From: Oligosphaera ethanolica
GTDB lineage: Bacteria > Verrucomicrobiota > Lentisphaeria > Oligosphaerales > Oligosphaeraceae
Direction of reading: 5' to 3'
DNA: 64,000 nt
Assembly: GCF_030814695.1 (NCBI RefSeq)
Contig: NZ_JAUSVL010000001.1
Span: forward strand, 744,001-808,000
The notes below the pieces were generated by a model. It was not told where the DNA came from. It did not search any database and saw only the letters and a list, made by a program, of their open reading frames with translations. Position 1 is the first letter of the stretch, and each line of letters starts with the position of its first letter. The translations under genes were made by a program, and so were the position numbers. This document shows, in pieces, positions 27,338-36,458 of this stretch.

Positions 27338-29032
27338 ATGACCCCGTCCAGCCCCACCGATAACACCACGACCGCAGCCTCCAGCGAAGCCATCCTCAAC
27401 GGCAACGCTCACCCCGGTAACGCCAGCCAGCCCGGAGACCTCCGACAACGCGTCCGCCAGGCCCTCGCCAGCAAAATCGTCAATCACGACGGCGACCCCG
27501 GCGGTAGCGCCAGCCTCGATTGGGACCTGGTCAACAGCGGCAAAATCGCCGACATGACGATGATCCGCATCTACGCCGACCTCACCGGACTACCGGTGCT
27601 GGACGAAGAAGATGTCCGCGATGTCAGCTATTATCCCGACGTCACCTACGACTTCCTGAGCGCAGAAAACTGCCTGCCGATCGTCTGGAACGCCGAGAAG
27701 GCCGTCATCGCCATCTCATCACCCTACGACGCCGGCCGGCTCGCCCACGTCTGGAAAGGCCTCTACGACGCCGAGGCCGAATTCGTCCTGGCCCGCCGGT
27801 CCTTCATCGAACGCTTCATTACGTCCCTCTACGACAATCCCGACCAGCTCGGCAACGGCTTGGCCGCCGATGGCGACAGCGAACAGGCCCTGCGCGACCT
27901 GGCCAAGGAAGCGCCCATCGTCCGCCTGGTCAATGACATCTTCTCCCGCGCTCAAGAAATGGGCGCCAGTGATATCCACGTCGAGCCAACCGAACATGAC
28001 GTGGTCATTCGCTTTCGTATCGACGGCATGCTCCAGACCATTCTCAGACCGCCGAAAAATCAGTATGCAGCCATCGCCTCGCGTATCAAGCTGCTCGCCG
28101 GCATGAATATCGCCGAGCGACGCCTGCCCCAAGATGGCCGCATTGACCTGCCTTCCGGCGCGAATCCCATCGATGTCCGTGTCAGTACGGTCCCCTGCAT
28201 GCATGGCGAAAGCATCGTCCTGCGACTCCTCCAGAAGGACTCGGCTATCTTCGACCTGGACAAGGTCGGCCTCCTGCCCGATTCCAAGGAGAAACTCGCG
28301 CGGCTCTTCAACATGCCCCACGGCATCATCCTCATCGTCGGCCCCACCGGTAGCGGCAAAACCACCACGCTCTACTGCATCATGAACATCCTCAATGCCG
28401 AGTACCGCAAAATCATCACCATTGAGGACCCCGTCGAATACCAACTCGAAGGCCTGACCCAAATCCACGTGCGCGCCCAAATCGGCCTGACCTTCGCCAG
28501 CGGCCTGCGCGCCATCGTCCGCCAGGACCCCGACGTCATCCTCGTCGGTGAAATCCGCGACCGCGAAACGGCCGAAATCGCCATCCACGCCGCCCTCACC
28601 GGCCATTTGGTCCTCAGCACCCTGCACACCAACGACGCGGCCGGCGCCATCAGCCGCATGATGGAAATGGGCGTCGAGAGCTTTCTAATCTCGTCCTCCC
28701 TCCTGGGAGTGGCGTCCCAGCGCCTCGTCCGCCGCATCTGCCCGGTGTGCCATGGCAGCGGCCGCACCGCCGACGACCCGAACAAACGCTGCCGCAACTG
28801 CCTGGGCTCTGGCTACCGCGGCCGCGTCGCCATCTTCGAACTCATGGAAATCAATGACGATCTCCGACTCGCCATCAATGCCCATAAGGACAGCTCCGAA
28901 CTGACCCAAATCGCCAAAAAACACGGCATGCGCACCCTCAAAGAAGACGGCGACCTCAAGGTCAAAGAAGGCCTGACCACCGAATCCGAAGTCACCCGCG
29001 TCTGCAAACTCGATATCAGCGCCCTCGAATAA
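27338..29032 (+). CDS. gspE: Type II secretion/pilus assembly ATPase, GspE/PilB family
   Basis: The 564-residue product has an N-terminal T2SSE domain (about 60-165), then the ATPase core: Walker A GPTGSGKTTT (335-344), Asp box TIEDPVEY, Walker B ILVGEIRD (401-408) and His box LHTND. A zinc-binding C-P-V-C (468-471) / C-R-N-C (485-488) pair is as in GspE and PilB. It hydrolyses ATP in the cytoplasm to drive pseudopilus assembly. It is the last gene of the operon; no GspF, GspG or GspH is in the window, so the rest of the system is elsewhere. No terminator is evident; a repeat region follows. Confidence 0.95.
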   Translation: MTPSSPTDNTTTAASSEAILNGNAHPGNASQPGDLRQRVRQALASKIVNHDGDPGGSASLDWDLVNSGKIADMTMIRIYADLTGLPVLDEEDVRDVSYYPDVTYDFLSAENCLPIVWNAEKAVIAISSPYDAGRLAHVWKGLYDAEAEFVLARRSFIERFITSLYDNPDQLGNGLAADGDSEQALRDLAKEAPIVRLVNDIFSRAQEMGASDIHVEPTEHDVVIRFRIDGMLQTILRPPKNQYAAIASRIKLLAGMNIAERRLPQDGRIDLPSGANPIDVRVSTVPCMHGESIVLRLLQKDSAIFDLDKVGLLPDSKEKLARLFNMPHGIILIVGPTGSGKTTTLYCIMNILNAEYRKIITIEDPVEYQLEGLTQIHVRAQIGLTFASGLRAIVRQDPDVILVGEIRDRETAEIAIHAALTGHLVLSTLHTNDAAGAISRMMEMGVESFLISSSLLGVASQRLVRRICPVCHGSGRTADDPNKRCRNCLGSGYRGRVAIFELMEINDDLRLAINAHKDSSELTQIAKKHGMRTLKEDGDLKVKEGLTTESEVTRVCKLDISALE

Positions 29033-29068
29033 CCACCGACAGCGCACTTGCCCAATACTTGGCGCCAG

Positions 29069-29428
29069 CGACTAAACGCCTGCGACACGCCAACCCGACA
29101 TCGGCGCCAGCGACTCATTGCCGCGAAGCGGCAGAAGCGCTGAAAGCGCGAAACATACCAGCCCAGGGCAAGCGACGCCGAAGGCGGAGCGCCTGCGACA
29201 CGCCAACCCGACATCGGCACCAACGACTAAGCGCCTGCAACACGCCAGTCCGACATCGGCACCAGCGACTCATCGCTGCGAAGCAGCAGAAGCGCTGAAA
29301 GCGCGAAACATACCAGCCCAGGGCAAGCGGCGCCGAAGGCGCGCGCCGCCCTGGGTAGACCGCCAGTAATGGTCGTGTTCCTCGGCCTCTTTGGCCCCAG
29401 TCGGCGAAGCTGACTGGAGCCAAAGAGG
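29069..29428. repeat. Composite hairpin-rich dispersed repeat, copy 1 (internally duplicated)
   Basis: A unit with gccgcgaagcggc, gcgctgaaagcgc and cataccagcccagggcaagc occurs at about 29110-29173 and again at 29273-29328. Between and before them a ~37-bp unit (cgcctgcgacacgccaaccc..gacatcggc) occurs three times (about 29077, 29190, 29232). The second unit continues into CCCAGGGC..GCCCTGGG pairing and ends with a 17-bp hairpin at 29386-29428 (loop ggcgaagct). The same sequence recurs at 43187-43347. Confidence 0.88.
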
Positions 29429-29550
29429 CAATGGAACTTACTTCCCGCAGCTGCTTTTTGCAACGTACACCTCGTCAATGGACACGCATGGTCATCAATC
29501 AACTTCCCGTCAGCCATTGCTGACACACATGGGAAGAGCATTGGCCCGCG

Positions 29551-29750
29551 ATTGCCTTCGACTGCTCTCGATTGCCTTCGACTGCTCTCGATTGCCTTCG
29601 ACTGCTCTCGATTGCCTTCGACTGCCCTCGATTGCCTTCGACTGCCCTCGATTGCCTTCGACTGCCCTCGATTGCCTTCGACTGCCCTCGATTGCCTTCG
29701 ACTACCCTCGATTGCCTTCGAATGCCATCGATTGCTGTCGTTTGCCCTCT
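29551..29750. repeat. 20-bp minisatellite, 9-10 tandem copies
   Basis: The unit attgccttcgactgctctcg is repeated in exact 20-bp register from 29551. Copies 1-3 carry actgctctcg, copies 4-7 actgccctcg, and the last two or three decay (actaccctcg, aatgccatcg). It lies directly after the 3' end of the leftward glycosidase gene (stop at 29763). Confidence 0.97.
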
Positions 29751-29762
29751 CTTCCCACCGTC

Positions 29763-32639
29763 CTACCTGATGGGGAAGATTTTCGCGGCGACGTCCGTTG
29801 CCAGCGGCCCGGGTTCGAGCAGCAGCACACCATCGCGCGCTTCGACTTCCTGGCTGTGACTGACGGTTCCCTTCCAGGTCTCCCACCATTCCACACGATA
29901 GCGACCGTCCTTAGCGACTTCGACGCCGTAGGTAGCCGCCGGCAGTGGCGACACTTGTTTAAGCACATGGTTGAACCAGCTACTCATGCCGTTCTGCAGC
30001 CAGACAATGCCCACGCTATCGCACATCATGCCTGCGCAAATCACGTCGCGATGCACAATGCGCCGACAGCCCGTGAAGATGAAGTAGGGGATGCGCACCC
30101 AGTCCTTGCCGTGATTCTCCACCCGAATACGCCGTTCGCCAGCCGGCACCGGTATGGCAAGCTCCTCGTCATACTCGCATTGCCACAACTGCCACTGCTC
30201 CTGCCATTTCGATGACTTGCCAACGCCGTCGCCGCAGGGAAACTCGCGGTCCAAGGCCAGCACGTCGTCGATATAAATCTTCAAATGGCCGGAATTGGAC
30301 ACCGTGTCGACCTTCAGCTTGAACTGCCCAGCATCGGGATAATTCACCAGGAAGGTCGGGAAGGTCCGTTTATCCCCATGGCCCTCGCCCTGCAATGTCG
30401 AGAGCAGCTCCTGATCGTCATTGATCGTGCCGTCCTCACCAACGCGGAACTCCGTCACTGCGGCCTTGCGGAAACCAGCGACGGGCTTGATCAGGGCATC
30501 ATTGGCGCCCGGGCCGGCCTCACTCGGCGGTATTTCCGGCTTGCGAATCGCCAACGGCCGCCATACTTCCCGCCCAAACGGCAGGCCATTGACAAAATTG
30601 CGTAGCGCCTGGAAGTGGAAATACAGATTATTGGGAGCGATATAGTTTTCATGCCACCACGACATGGGATTGCCATTACAGCCGCTGTGAATGGCCGCCC
30701 ATCCCGAATTATGCAGGTACCAGCCATCCGGGTCCTTGTCCGCCGTTGACGCGTGGCTGCGAATGCCGAATTCCGCAAAGACATGCGGCTTGGCGTGGTT
30801 CGTCCGCTGCGTCTGGCAATAACGAATCGTCGGTATGGCCACATTCATGTCGTCATTGGTGTAGCAGTGCGTCTGCACAATGTCCATCTCGGGGATTTCC
30901 CAGCAGGCCACCGGCCCCGTCTTGCCCCACCAACTGGTGCTGATCAGGTGATCGTAGGGGTCGAGCGCAGCTAGGACGGGCGCCATTTCACGGTGCCATT
31001 CGATCACCGTCTCAGCCGGACTGCCCGACCAACCCTCAAACTCATTGCCGAACTCCCAGCACATGATGCGTTGACTGTAGGTCCAGCGCGCGACCGTGTA
31101 ACGCAGGCGCTGGCGGTACAGTCTTTTGGCCTCTTCGTTGGTAAACCAGTCCACCGCTTTCTCGCAGGGCCCGCCGTTGACGCTGTTGTAGGGATTGCCC
31201 TTCCAACCCGGATTGCGAAAATCCTGATGCGTGTCCATGCACATCATGTAGGTCATGTCCAGCTCTTCAGCCACATCCAACACATAGTCGATCTGCGCCG
31301 ACTGCTTCTGGCGGTAGCGCCCCAGCTGCCGCTCCCACTCTATGCCAAAACCGTGGCTGGACATCCACCAGCGATTCCAATTCTCACCATTGGCCGCCAT
31401 GGCCTCCAACGCCTTCGTCTCGCCATAAGGCCCAGAACGATAGATCGGCACGTTATGGCCAATCGGCACATAGCTGTCGCCATTATCATGAATGAAATAG
31501 TAGGGATCAATGGGGCTCTGCCGCACAAAACCGCGCTCTTTGCCGGCCACCACCCGTATTGGCGCCGGCAACGCAAATTCAACCCGACCGCTGCGATCGC
31601 GCGCCACCAGCTTCACCTGCATCTCGCCAAGGCCCAAACCCACCAGCCGAACTTTCCAACAGCCGTCGCCTTCGGGATAAAAGGCGTCCTTACCGTCAAT
31701 GCGTTCCGCTTTGTACGGCTGCATGAAAAATCCCGGCAGCACATAGCTCGGCCCCCACGAACAGGTCACTTCGGCGTCCAGGCTGACATCCTGAGGATCA
31801 AAAGGATTGTCCCAAGTACCACGCAAATCCACATCAATCTCGCACTTGCGGTACTGCGATACCTCTGCCGGTGCCGTCGCACTCAACGACAAGGGCGCCG
31901 CCATGTCCACCCGAAAAACCGGATAACTCGTCGGCATCGCCACAAAACTCAAGTCGACGTTGACCTCGAGGCTGCCGTCGTCGGGAAAATCTTTCTCCTC
32001 CGTCATCGCAAATTCCAGGCTCTTGCGGCCCTTGCCACCACCCGTAATACGCGCACTGCGATAATCAGACACCGCGATGGCGATGCCATTACCAGCGATC
32101 CGCCCGACTTTCATGAGCTTATAGCGCGTGACAAACGCGTCCAGCAACGACGTGTTCAGCCACGGCTCAACCAACGCCCGATCATTGTCGTCCTGCGCTT
32201 CCACGGAAAGGTGCCCCCGCACACCAGCGACCAGCTTCAACGGGCCGGTCTTGCGCACTACCAGGCGCAACCGCAGACCCGCTTCTCCCGGCGTCAGCGT
32301 CAACTGGTAGCGCAGCGGCGGCGCTTCGTCGCGTGTCCCCCAAACGCCCTCCATCTGCAGATCGCCCTCGACCAACGCCACTTTCTCCACCTTGCCGGCA
32401 GCCATAGTCTCGTACACATAACTGTCATGCCACTGGAAGAAAGTGAGATTCGCTTCCCGGCCATCCCGCGGCGTCAGGCGCAATCCCCCCGTCTTGCCAA
32501 AAAGCTCAAAGGTCCCGAGCGGATAGTCCAGCCGGTAGTTCAGCTCATCCACCTTCGTCCATGCCGCCGGCTGCGCCGTCACCGGCATACTGGCCAAAGC
32601 CATCACACTCAGTATGCCGCCAAGTAGCTTGCTCATCAT
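29763..32639 (-). CDS. Secreted clan-A-type glycoside hydrolase with beta-sandwich domains
   Basis: The 958-residue product has a signal peptide (LGGILSVMALASMPVTAQ). An N-terminal beta region (about 30-370) precedes a TIM barrel that opens DPYYFIHDNGDSYVPIGHN, like GH5-related proteins with a DUF5060-type lead domain. The proposed acid/base is E533 in WEFGNEFEGW and the nucleophile E623 in PHVFAEFGIRS, the clan-A strand-4/strand-7 pair. The C-terminal ~250 residues hold further beta modules (GHLKIYIDDVLALDREFP, VPAGERRIRVENHG) that may bind carbohydrate. The substrate is not determined. Two ATGs (32639, 32636) are possible, with AGGA-type sites upstream of both. The next gene upstream on this strand is the TIM-barrel isomerase, 85 bases away, so they may be co-transcribed. 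Confidence 0.8.
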   Translation of the reverse strand: MMSKLLGGILSVMALASMPVTAQPAAWTKVDELNYRLDYPLGTFELFGKTGGLRLTPRDGREANLTFFQWHDSYVYETMAAGKVEKVALVEGDLQMEGVWGTRDEAPPLRYQLTLTPGEAGLRLRLVVRKTGPLKLVAGVRGHLSVEAQDDNDRALVEPWLNTSLLDAFVTRYKLMKVGRIAGNGIAIAVSDYRSARITGGGKGRKSLEFAMTEEKDFPDDGSLEVNVDLSFVAMPTSYPVFRVDMAAPLSLSATAPAEVSQYRKCEIDVDLRGTWDNPFDPQDVSLDAEVTCSWGPSYVLPGFFMQPYKAERIDGKDAFYPEGDGCWKVRLVGLGLGEMQVKLVARDRSGRVEFALPAPIRVVAGKERGFVRQSPIDPYYFIHDNGDSYVPIGHNVPIYRSGPYGETKALEAMAANGENWNRWWMSSHGFGIEWERQLGRYRQKQSAQIDYVLDVAEELDMTYMMCMDTHQDFRNPGWKGNPYNSVNGGPCEKAVDWFTNEEAKRLYRQRLRYTVARWTYSQRIMCWEFGNEFEGWSGSPAETVIEWHREMAPVLAALDPYDHLISTSWWGKTGPVACWEIPEMDIVQTHCYTNDDMNVAIPTIRYCQTQRTNHAKPHVFAEFGIRSHASTADKDPDGWYLHNSGWAAIHSGCNGNPMSWWHENYIAPNNLYFHFQALRNFVNGLPFGREVWRPLAIRKPEIPPSEAGPGANDALIKPVAGFRKAAVTEFRVGEDGTINDDQELLSTLQGEGHGDKRTFPTFLVNYPDAGQFKLKVDTVSNSGHLKIYIDDVLALDREFPCGDGVGKSSKWQEQWQLWQCEYDEELAIPVPAGERRIRVENHGKDWVRIPYFIFTGCRRIVHRDVICAGMMCDSVGIVWLQNGMSSWFNHVLKQVSPLPAATYGVEVAKDGRYRVEWWETWKGTVSHSQEVEARDGVLLLEPGPLATDVAAKIFPIR

Positions 32640-32724
32640 ATCCTGTCGTTCCTTTCTGACTGTTCACACACCCGATAATATCACCGCAACCCGATACGCC
32701 CTGCCACAACCGCGCAAAGTGCCG

Positions 32725-33606
32725 TCAACCCGCCGCCATGGCGATATAGCGCCGGAGGTTTTCCTGCCCCATGCTGATGCCCATCAACACGTCCTCAATG
32801 CCTTCGTATTCGATGGACAACGCCCCCGCATAGCCTTTTGCCGCCAATATCCGCACGCACTGCGCCACCGGCACATTGCCGTGCCCAATGATCGCCGAAC
32901 GCCGCCAATTGCCGCCACGCGACAAACGCCACCCGCGACCGGGAAATATCTCCGTCCCCGGTTTGAGATGGTTGTCTTTGGCATGGCAGTGCCGCGCATA
33001 CGGCGCTAACCGCCCCACCGCCACCGCCGGATCGTCGTCCACGCCGACAAAATTGCCGATATCGATGGTCAGTCCGAAATTAGCATGATTGACCGCCGTC
33101 ACCAGCGCTTCCATGCGCAGGCTGTCCTGACAGATATGCCCGTGATTCTCCACCGTGGTAACGATGCCCTTGTCGGCCGCATAGCAGGTGATTTCCCGGC
33201 AGCTGTCAGCCAGTACGGGCAGCACGGCATAAAAACCACGCAGGCCTTGGTAGTCAGCCGGGAAGGACGCGAAAGCGTCATGCCGCAGCAAGGGCGCCCC
33301 GAGCAACGCGGCAATATCCACCTGCTGTTTCACCCGGGCAATCTCCGCCTGCGGATCATAATGGTCGTTGGCACCCAACAGATTGGCGCCAAAGGTATAG
33401 CTCGCAATGGGTAGGTTCAGCGCCGCCGCTTCGTCCCGCAGACGCCGTGCATAATCCGTCTCGGAAACGCCCGCATCCGCCTGGATGCCGCAAATCTCCA
33501 CAGAATCGAAGCTCATCTCCTTGGTCTTGGCCACCACGGCGCTCTGCGTCATCTCGCCACTGCGGATCAGACGGCTAAAACTGTAGGTGCTCACTCCGAC
33601 GTTCAT
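32725..33606 (-). CDS. Sugar phosphate isomerase/epimerase-like TIM barrel (xylose isomerase-like)
   Basis: The 293-residue product matches the AP-endonuclease-2/xylose-isomerase-like fold: VGVSTYSFSRLI start, SVEICG, and metal ligands E153 (TTVENHGH), D182 (TIDIGNF), H208 (RHCHAKDNH) and E266 (LSIEYEG). Such proteins are sugar or inositol isomerases, epimerases or dehydratases in the cytoplasm; the substrate is unknown. The start at 33606 has AGGAG 10 bases upstream. It lies just after a terminator that ends the nagB transcript, so it is either transcribed by read-through or from a promoter in that short gap. It precedes the glycosidase gene. Confidence 0.82.
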   Translation of the reverse strand: MNVGVSTYSFSRLIRSGEMTQSAVVAKTKEMSFDSVEICGIQADAGVSETDYARRLRDEAAALNLPIASYTFGANLLGANDHYDPQAEIARVKQQVDIAALLGAPLLRHDAFASFPADYQGLRGFYAVLPVLADSCREITCYAADKGIVTTVENHGHICQDSLRMEALVTAVNHANFGLTIDIGNFVGVDDDPAVAVGRLAPYARHCHAKDNHLKPGTEIFPGRGWRLSRGGNWRRSAIIGHGNVPVAQCVRILAAKGYAGALSIEYEGIEDVLMGISMGQENLRRYIAMAAG

Positions 33607-33649
33607 GCCCCTTGCTCCTCTGCTTGCTTGATACTGCCCCACGCACGAT

Positions 33650-33688
33650 AAAAAAAGTCCTCCGCGACTGCCTGTGAGTCGGGAGGAC
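33650..33688 (-). terminator. Rho-independent terminator after nagB
   Basis: Read leftward: GTCCTCCCGACT pairs with AGTCGCGGAGGAC (one bulged G), then seven Ts. It lies between the nagB stop (33745) and the start of the isomerase gene (33606). Confidence 0.9.
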
Positions 33689-33744
33689 AATCCGCACGCT
33701 TAATATGCGGCCATTTCAGTTCATGACAAGAAAGCGGGCGTGAT

Positions 33745-34530
33745 TCACCGGTAGCCTTCCCAGCGCGGGTCGTTCTCGAATCCCCAGCGATAGTACTCCT
33801 GCATGCGCAGTTCGCTCGCGGCCGCCGCATCGACGATCACCACCGCGTTTTGATGAAACTGCAGCGCCGACGCCGGCACTATTGCCGCCAGAGGCCCCTC
33901 CACTGCCGCCGCCAACACCCGCGCCTTGCCTGCGCCAGTCACCAGCATAACGATCCGCCGGGCCTCCAGGATGGTACCCACACCCATGGTAAAAGCACGC
34001 CGCGGCATGTCCTCCGGCCGCTGAAACATCGGCGAATTCTGCGCAATTGTCTCCGGCGTCAAGGTCACGTCTCGTGTCCGCGACGCGAAACTCGACAGCG
34101 GCTCATTGAAGCCGATATGACCGTCCTCGCCAATGCCAAGCAACTGCAGGTCAATCCCCCCACGATAGCGTATTTGCGCTTCGTAATGCGGCCCTTCCTG
34201 CTTGATGTCCTTACTCAGACCATCAGGCAAATACGTCCGCTGCGGATCGATATTGATATGATCGAACAACTTCTCCTGCATGTAATAGCGGTAGGAGTTC
34301 GGATCGTCCGGCGCCAGGCCGATGTACTCGTCCAGGTTGAACGTGCAGACCTGCGAAAAATCCAACCCCTTGTCGCGGTGGAGCCGCGCCAGCTCGGCAT
34401 AGACCGCCTCCATGGTCCGACCAGTCGCCAACCCCAACACGCAATCCGGCTTGGTCTCAACCGCCGTCGCCAGCATCGCAGCTGTCATTTTCTCGGCTTC
34501 TTCACGGCTGGAACGGATGATCACTTCCAT
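33745..34530 (-). CDS. nagB: Glucosamine-6-phosphate deaminase
   Basis: The 261-residue product is the usual family length. LGLATGRTMEAVY (phosphate loop), CTFNLDEYIGL with D67, and GIGEDGHIGFNEP with D136, H138 and E143 match the catalytic set of E. coli NagB (D72, D141, H143, E148) at a constant offset. It converts glucosamine-6-phosphate to fructose-6-phosphate and ammonia in the cytoplasm. GAGGAG lies 8-9 bases before the ATG. It is divergent from an AraC regulator across about 130 bases, a common regulator-target layout, and has its own terminator. It suggests amino-sugar use by this region. Confidence 0.95.
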   Translation of the reverse strand: MEVIIRSSREEAEKMTAAMLATAVETKPDCVLGLATGRTMEAVYAELARLHRDKGLDFSQVCTFNLDEYIGLAPDDPNSYRYYMQEKLFDHINIDPQRTYLPDGLSKDIKQEGPHYEAQIRYRGGIDLQLLGIGEDGHIGFNEPLSSFASRTRDVTLTPETIAQNSPMFQRPEDMPRRAFTMGVGTILEARRIVMLVTGAGKARVLAAAVEGPLAAIVPASALQFHQNAVVIVDAAAASELRMQEYYRWGFENDPRWEGYR

Positions 34531-34659
34531 GTCTCGTCACTCCTCAAACATAGATGAAAAACAGACAACGCGCAGGCGCGGCATGCCGGCATACACTTCT
34601 CTATGTCAGCCTGCCGCGCCCATGTGGAAACTAATGTACCCGTGGGCTACATTAATGAA

Positions 34660-35559
34660 ATGGATAAAAACACCAATCCCAATACCATTATCGTCCGACC
34701 CGATATCTGCATCCACAAACTGCCATCGCGCAAAATGGCCGACATCAACCGACGCGCCGGCCTGTGGATCTTCAACTGGGGCCGCGAAGTACAGTTCATC
34801 CAACCCGACGATGGCAAGTCCAACCGCTACTTCGAATTCTTCGCCATCGCCCACCTTCGCCGTGGCCGCGGCTTCTACTCCCGACCGGCCTTTCCCGCTG
34901 CCGTGTCAATGCTCCCCGGTGACTGCGTGCTGGTATCCCCCAACACCCTCCATCGCTATGGCGCCGTTGATGACGACTGCTTCGTGGAGGACACGGTGAA
35001 TTTCTGCGGCCCGCTCGCGGAGCTGTGGTTCCGCAGCGGCATCTTCCGCGACGGCGTCTTCGAGCTGGGCAGCGCCCCCCTTCTCCACCCCATCATCGAG
35101 TTGGCCGCCGATCCATCCGAACACGCCCAGCTCAATGCCATCTTCGCCCTCAACAAACTCTTCTTGGATCTCTACAACAACCGCTTCCATCAGCACAACC
35201 GGGACAAATATCCCGCCATGGCTGTCCTCATCGACCAGCTCAAGGACGACCCGGCCCGCGACTGGACCGTACCGGAAATGGCCCATTTCTGCGACATGAG
35301 CGTCAATCGCTTCCGCGAGGCCTTCACCAAACGCACCGGCATGCTGCCAAAACTATACCTCGACAAGCTCAAGGTCAACCAAGCCACCACCCTACTCATC
35401 GAGAGCTCACTCACTATTGCCGACATCGCCAACCGCGTGGGCTTCACTGACGCTTTCCACTTCAGCCGCCGCTTCAAACACCTCACCGGCATCGCTCCCT
35501 GCTACTATCGCGAACAGTTCGGCAAAACCGGCATGAGCGACAAAGACGCGAAGCCCTGA
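34660..35559 (+). CDS. AraC-family transcriptional regulator
   Basis: The 299-residue product has an N-terminal cupin-like ligand domain (AHLRRGRGFYSRPAFPAAVS, LPGDCVLVSPNTLHRYG) and a C-terminal pair of helix-turn-helix motifs: WTVPEMAHFCDMSVNRFREA and LTIADIANRVGFTDAFHFSR, ending with the family signature FKHLTGIAPCYYREQF. It probably senses a sugar and controls nagB, which is divergent, or nearby glycosidases. The ATG at 34660 leaves a normal promoter region to nagB; an ATG at 34603 in frame is an alternative. Neither has a clear ribosome site. Confidence 0.88.
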   Translation: MDKNTNPNTIIVRPDICIHKLPSRKMADINRRAGLWIFNWGREVQFIQPDDGKSNRYFEFFAIAHLRRGRGFYSRPAFPAAVSMLPGDCVLVSPNTLHRYGAVDDDCFVEDTVNFCGPLAELWFRSGIFRDGVFELGSAPLLHPIIELAADPSEHAQLNAIFALNKLFLDLYNNRFHQHNRDKYPAMAVLIDQLKDDPARDWTVPEMAHFCDMSVNRFREAFTKRTGMLPKLYLDKLKVNQATTLLIESSLTIADIANRVGFTDAFHFSRRFKHLTGIAPCYYREQFGKTGMSDKDAKP

Positions 35560-35567
35560 GCCCCTGT

Positions 35568-36458
35568 TCAGAACAGGCTCAGCTGCTGGCCTTTCTGCTG
35601 CTTCTCGCTGATGCTTGTCAGCATGGATTTGAAGCCCTCGGCCTCCGCCAGGGTCTTGATGCGCACCCAGTCCGGCGTGCGCCGGCGAATGCCGTCTAGC
35701 CCCGTCCAACCATCCGGTAACGCCGCATCCAGGCGCACCAGCTCGCGATTGCGCGCCAACAAATCTCCTGCGGCCTGCAGTTTCCCCCGCAGGCGTTCGT
35801 TGCTGATGTCATCAAGGTGCGCCAGAATGCCGTCAATGCTGCCGTAGTCCTGCAGGAGCTTCGCGGCGGTCTTCGGGCCGACGCCGTCCACGCCGCGAAT
35901 GTTGTCAGAACTGTCCCCCAGCAAACAGAGATAGTCGCCCAAACAAGCCACCGGCACCCCAAATTTCGCCTCGACTTCGGCCGGGCCGACGCTTTCCCAA
36001 GCATCGCCCTTGACCGACTGCAACAACTCGACCTCGGGTGACACCAACTGCGCGATGTCCTTGTCATGCGTCAAGATGGCCACAGGCAGGCCTTCACGCA
36101 CGCCAGCCACGGCGGCGATGATATCGTCGGCCTCCGCGCCGTCCTGCTCAAGAATCGGCCAGCCAAATGCCGCCAGCCATTCGCGGATGGCTGGCAGCTG
36201 CCCGCGTAAATCGTCCGGCATCGGCGGACGCTGCGCCTTGTACTCCGGGCAGAGCTCCACCCGCCGTGCCGGCTTGCCCTTGTCAAAAACCACCGCGCCG
36301 TAGCTGCTGGGCAAGCTACGCTCAAGATTCAACAGCAAGCGCCCAACCCCGTACAGCGCATTGACCATCTCGCCACGAGGATTGGTCAGCCCCCGCACTG
36401 CATAAAAGGACCGGTATATCTGCGCATAAGCATCTATCAACACAATCTTTTTCATCAT
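35568..36458 (-). CDS. Stand-alone 5'-3' exonuclease (PolA N-terminal-type)
   Basis: The 296-residue product covers only the 5' nuclease domain of DNA polymerase I. Conserved acidic residues are in VLIDAYAQIYRSFYA, VVFDKGKPARR, GAEADDIIAAVA and ILTHDKDIAQLV. The helix-3-turn-helix DNA-binding motif is LCLLGDSSDNIRGVDGVG followed by PKTAAKLL. It likely removes RNA primers or flaps. It ends facing the AraC gene 8 bases away, and a CCTGTT/AACAGG hairpin spans its stop. Starts at 36458 or 36455 are equally possible. Nothing ties it to the surrounding sugar genes. Confidence 0.88.
   Translation of the reverse strand: MMKKIVLIDAYAQIYRSFYAVRGLTNPRGEMVNALYGVGRLLLNLERSLPSSYGAVVFDKGKPARRVELCPEYKAQRPPMPDDLRGQLPAIREWLAAFGWPILEQDGAEADDIIAAVAGVREGLPVAILTHDKDIAQLVSPEVELLQSVKGDAWESVGPAEVEAKFGVPVACLGDYLCLLGDSSDNIRGVDGVGPKTAAKLLQDYGSIDGILAHLDDISNERLRGKLQAAGDLLARNRELVRLDAALPDGWTGLDGIRRRTPDWVRIKTLAEAEGFKSMLTSISEKQQKGQQLSLF

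Noticed and set aside
29551..29750. CRISPR-like repeat array
   Set aside because: The 20-bp units are directly adjacent with no spacers; this is a minisatellite.
29391..30215. Open frame running through the 20-bp minisatellite
   Set aside because: The repeated LPSTALDCLRLPSIAFDC-type peptide is a by-product of a 20-bp repeat that happens to lack stops, and the frame continues antisense into the glycosidase gene.
30993..32627. 544-codon open frame on the plus strand
   Set aside because: It is antisense to the clan-A glycosidase gene, which has catalytic motifs and a signal peptide; the plus-strand product has low-complexity His/Arg-rich sequence.
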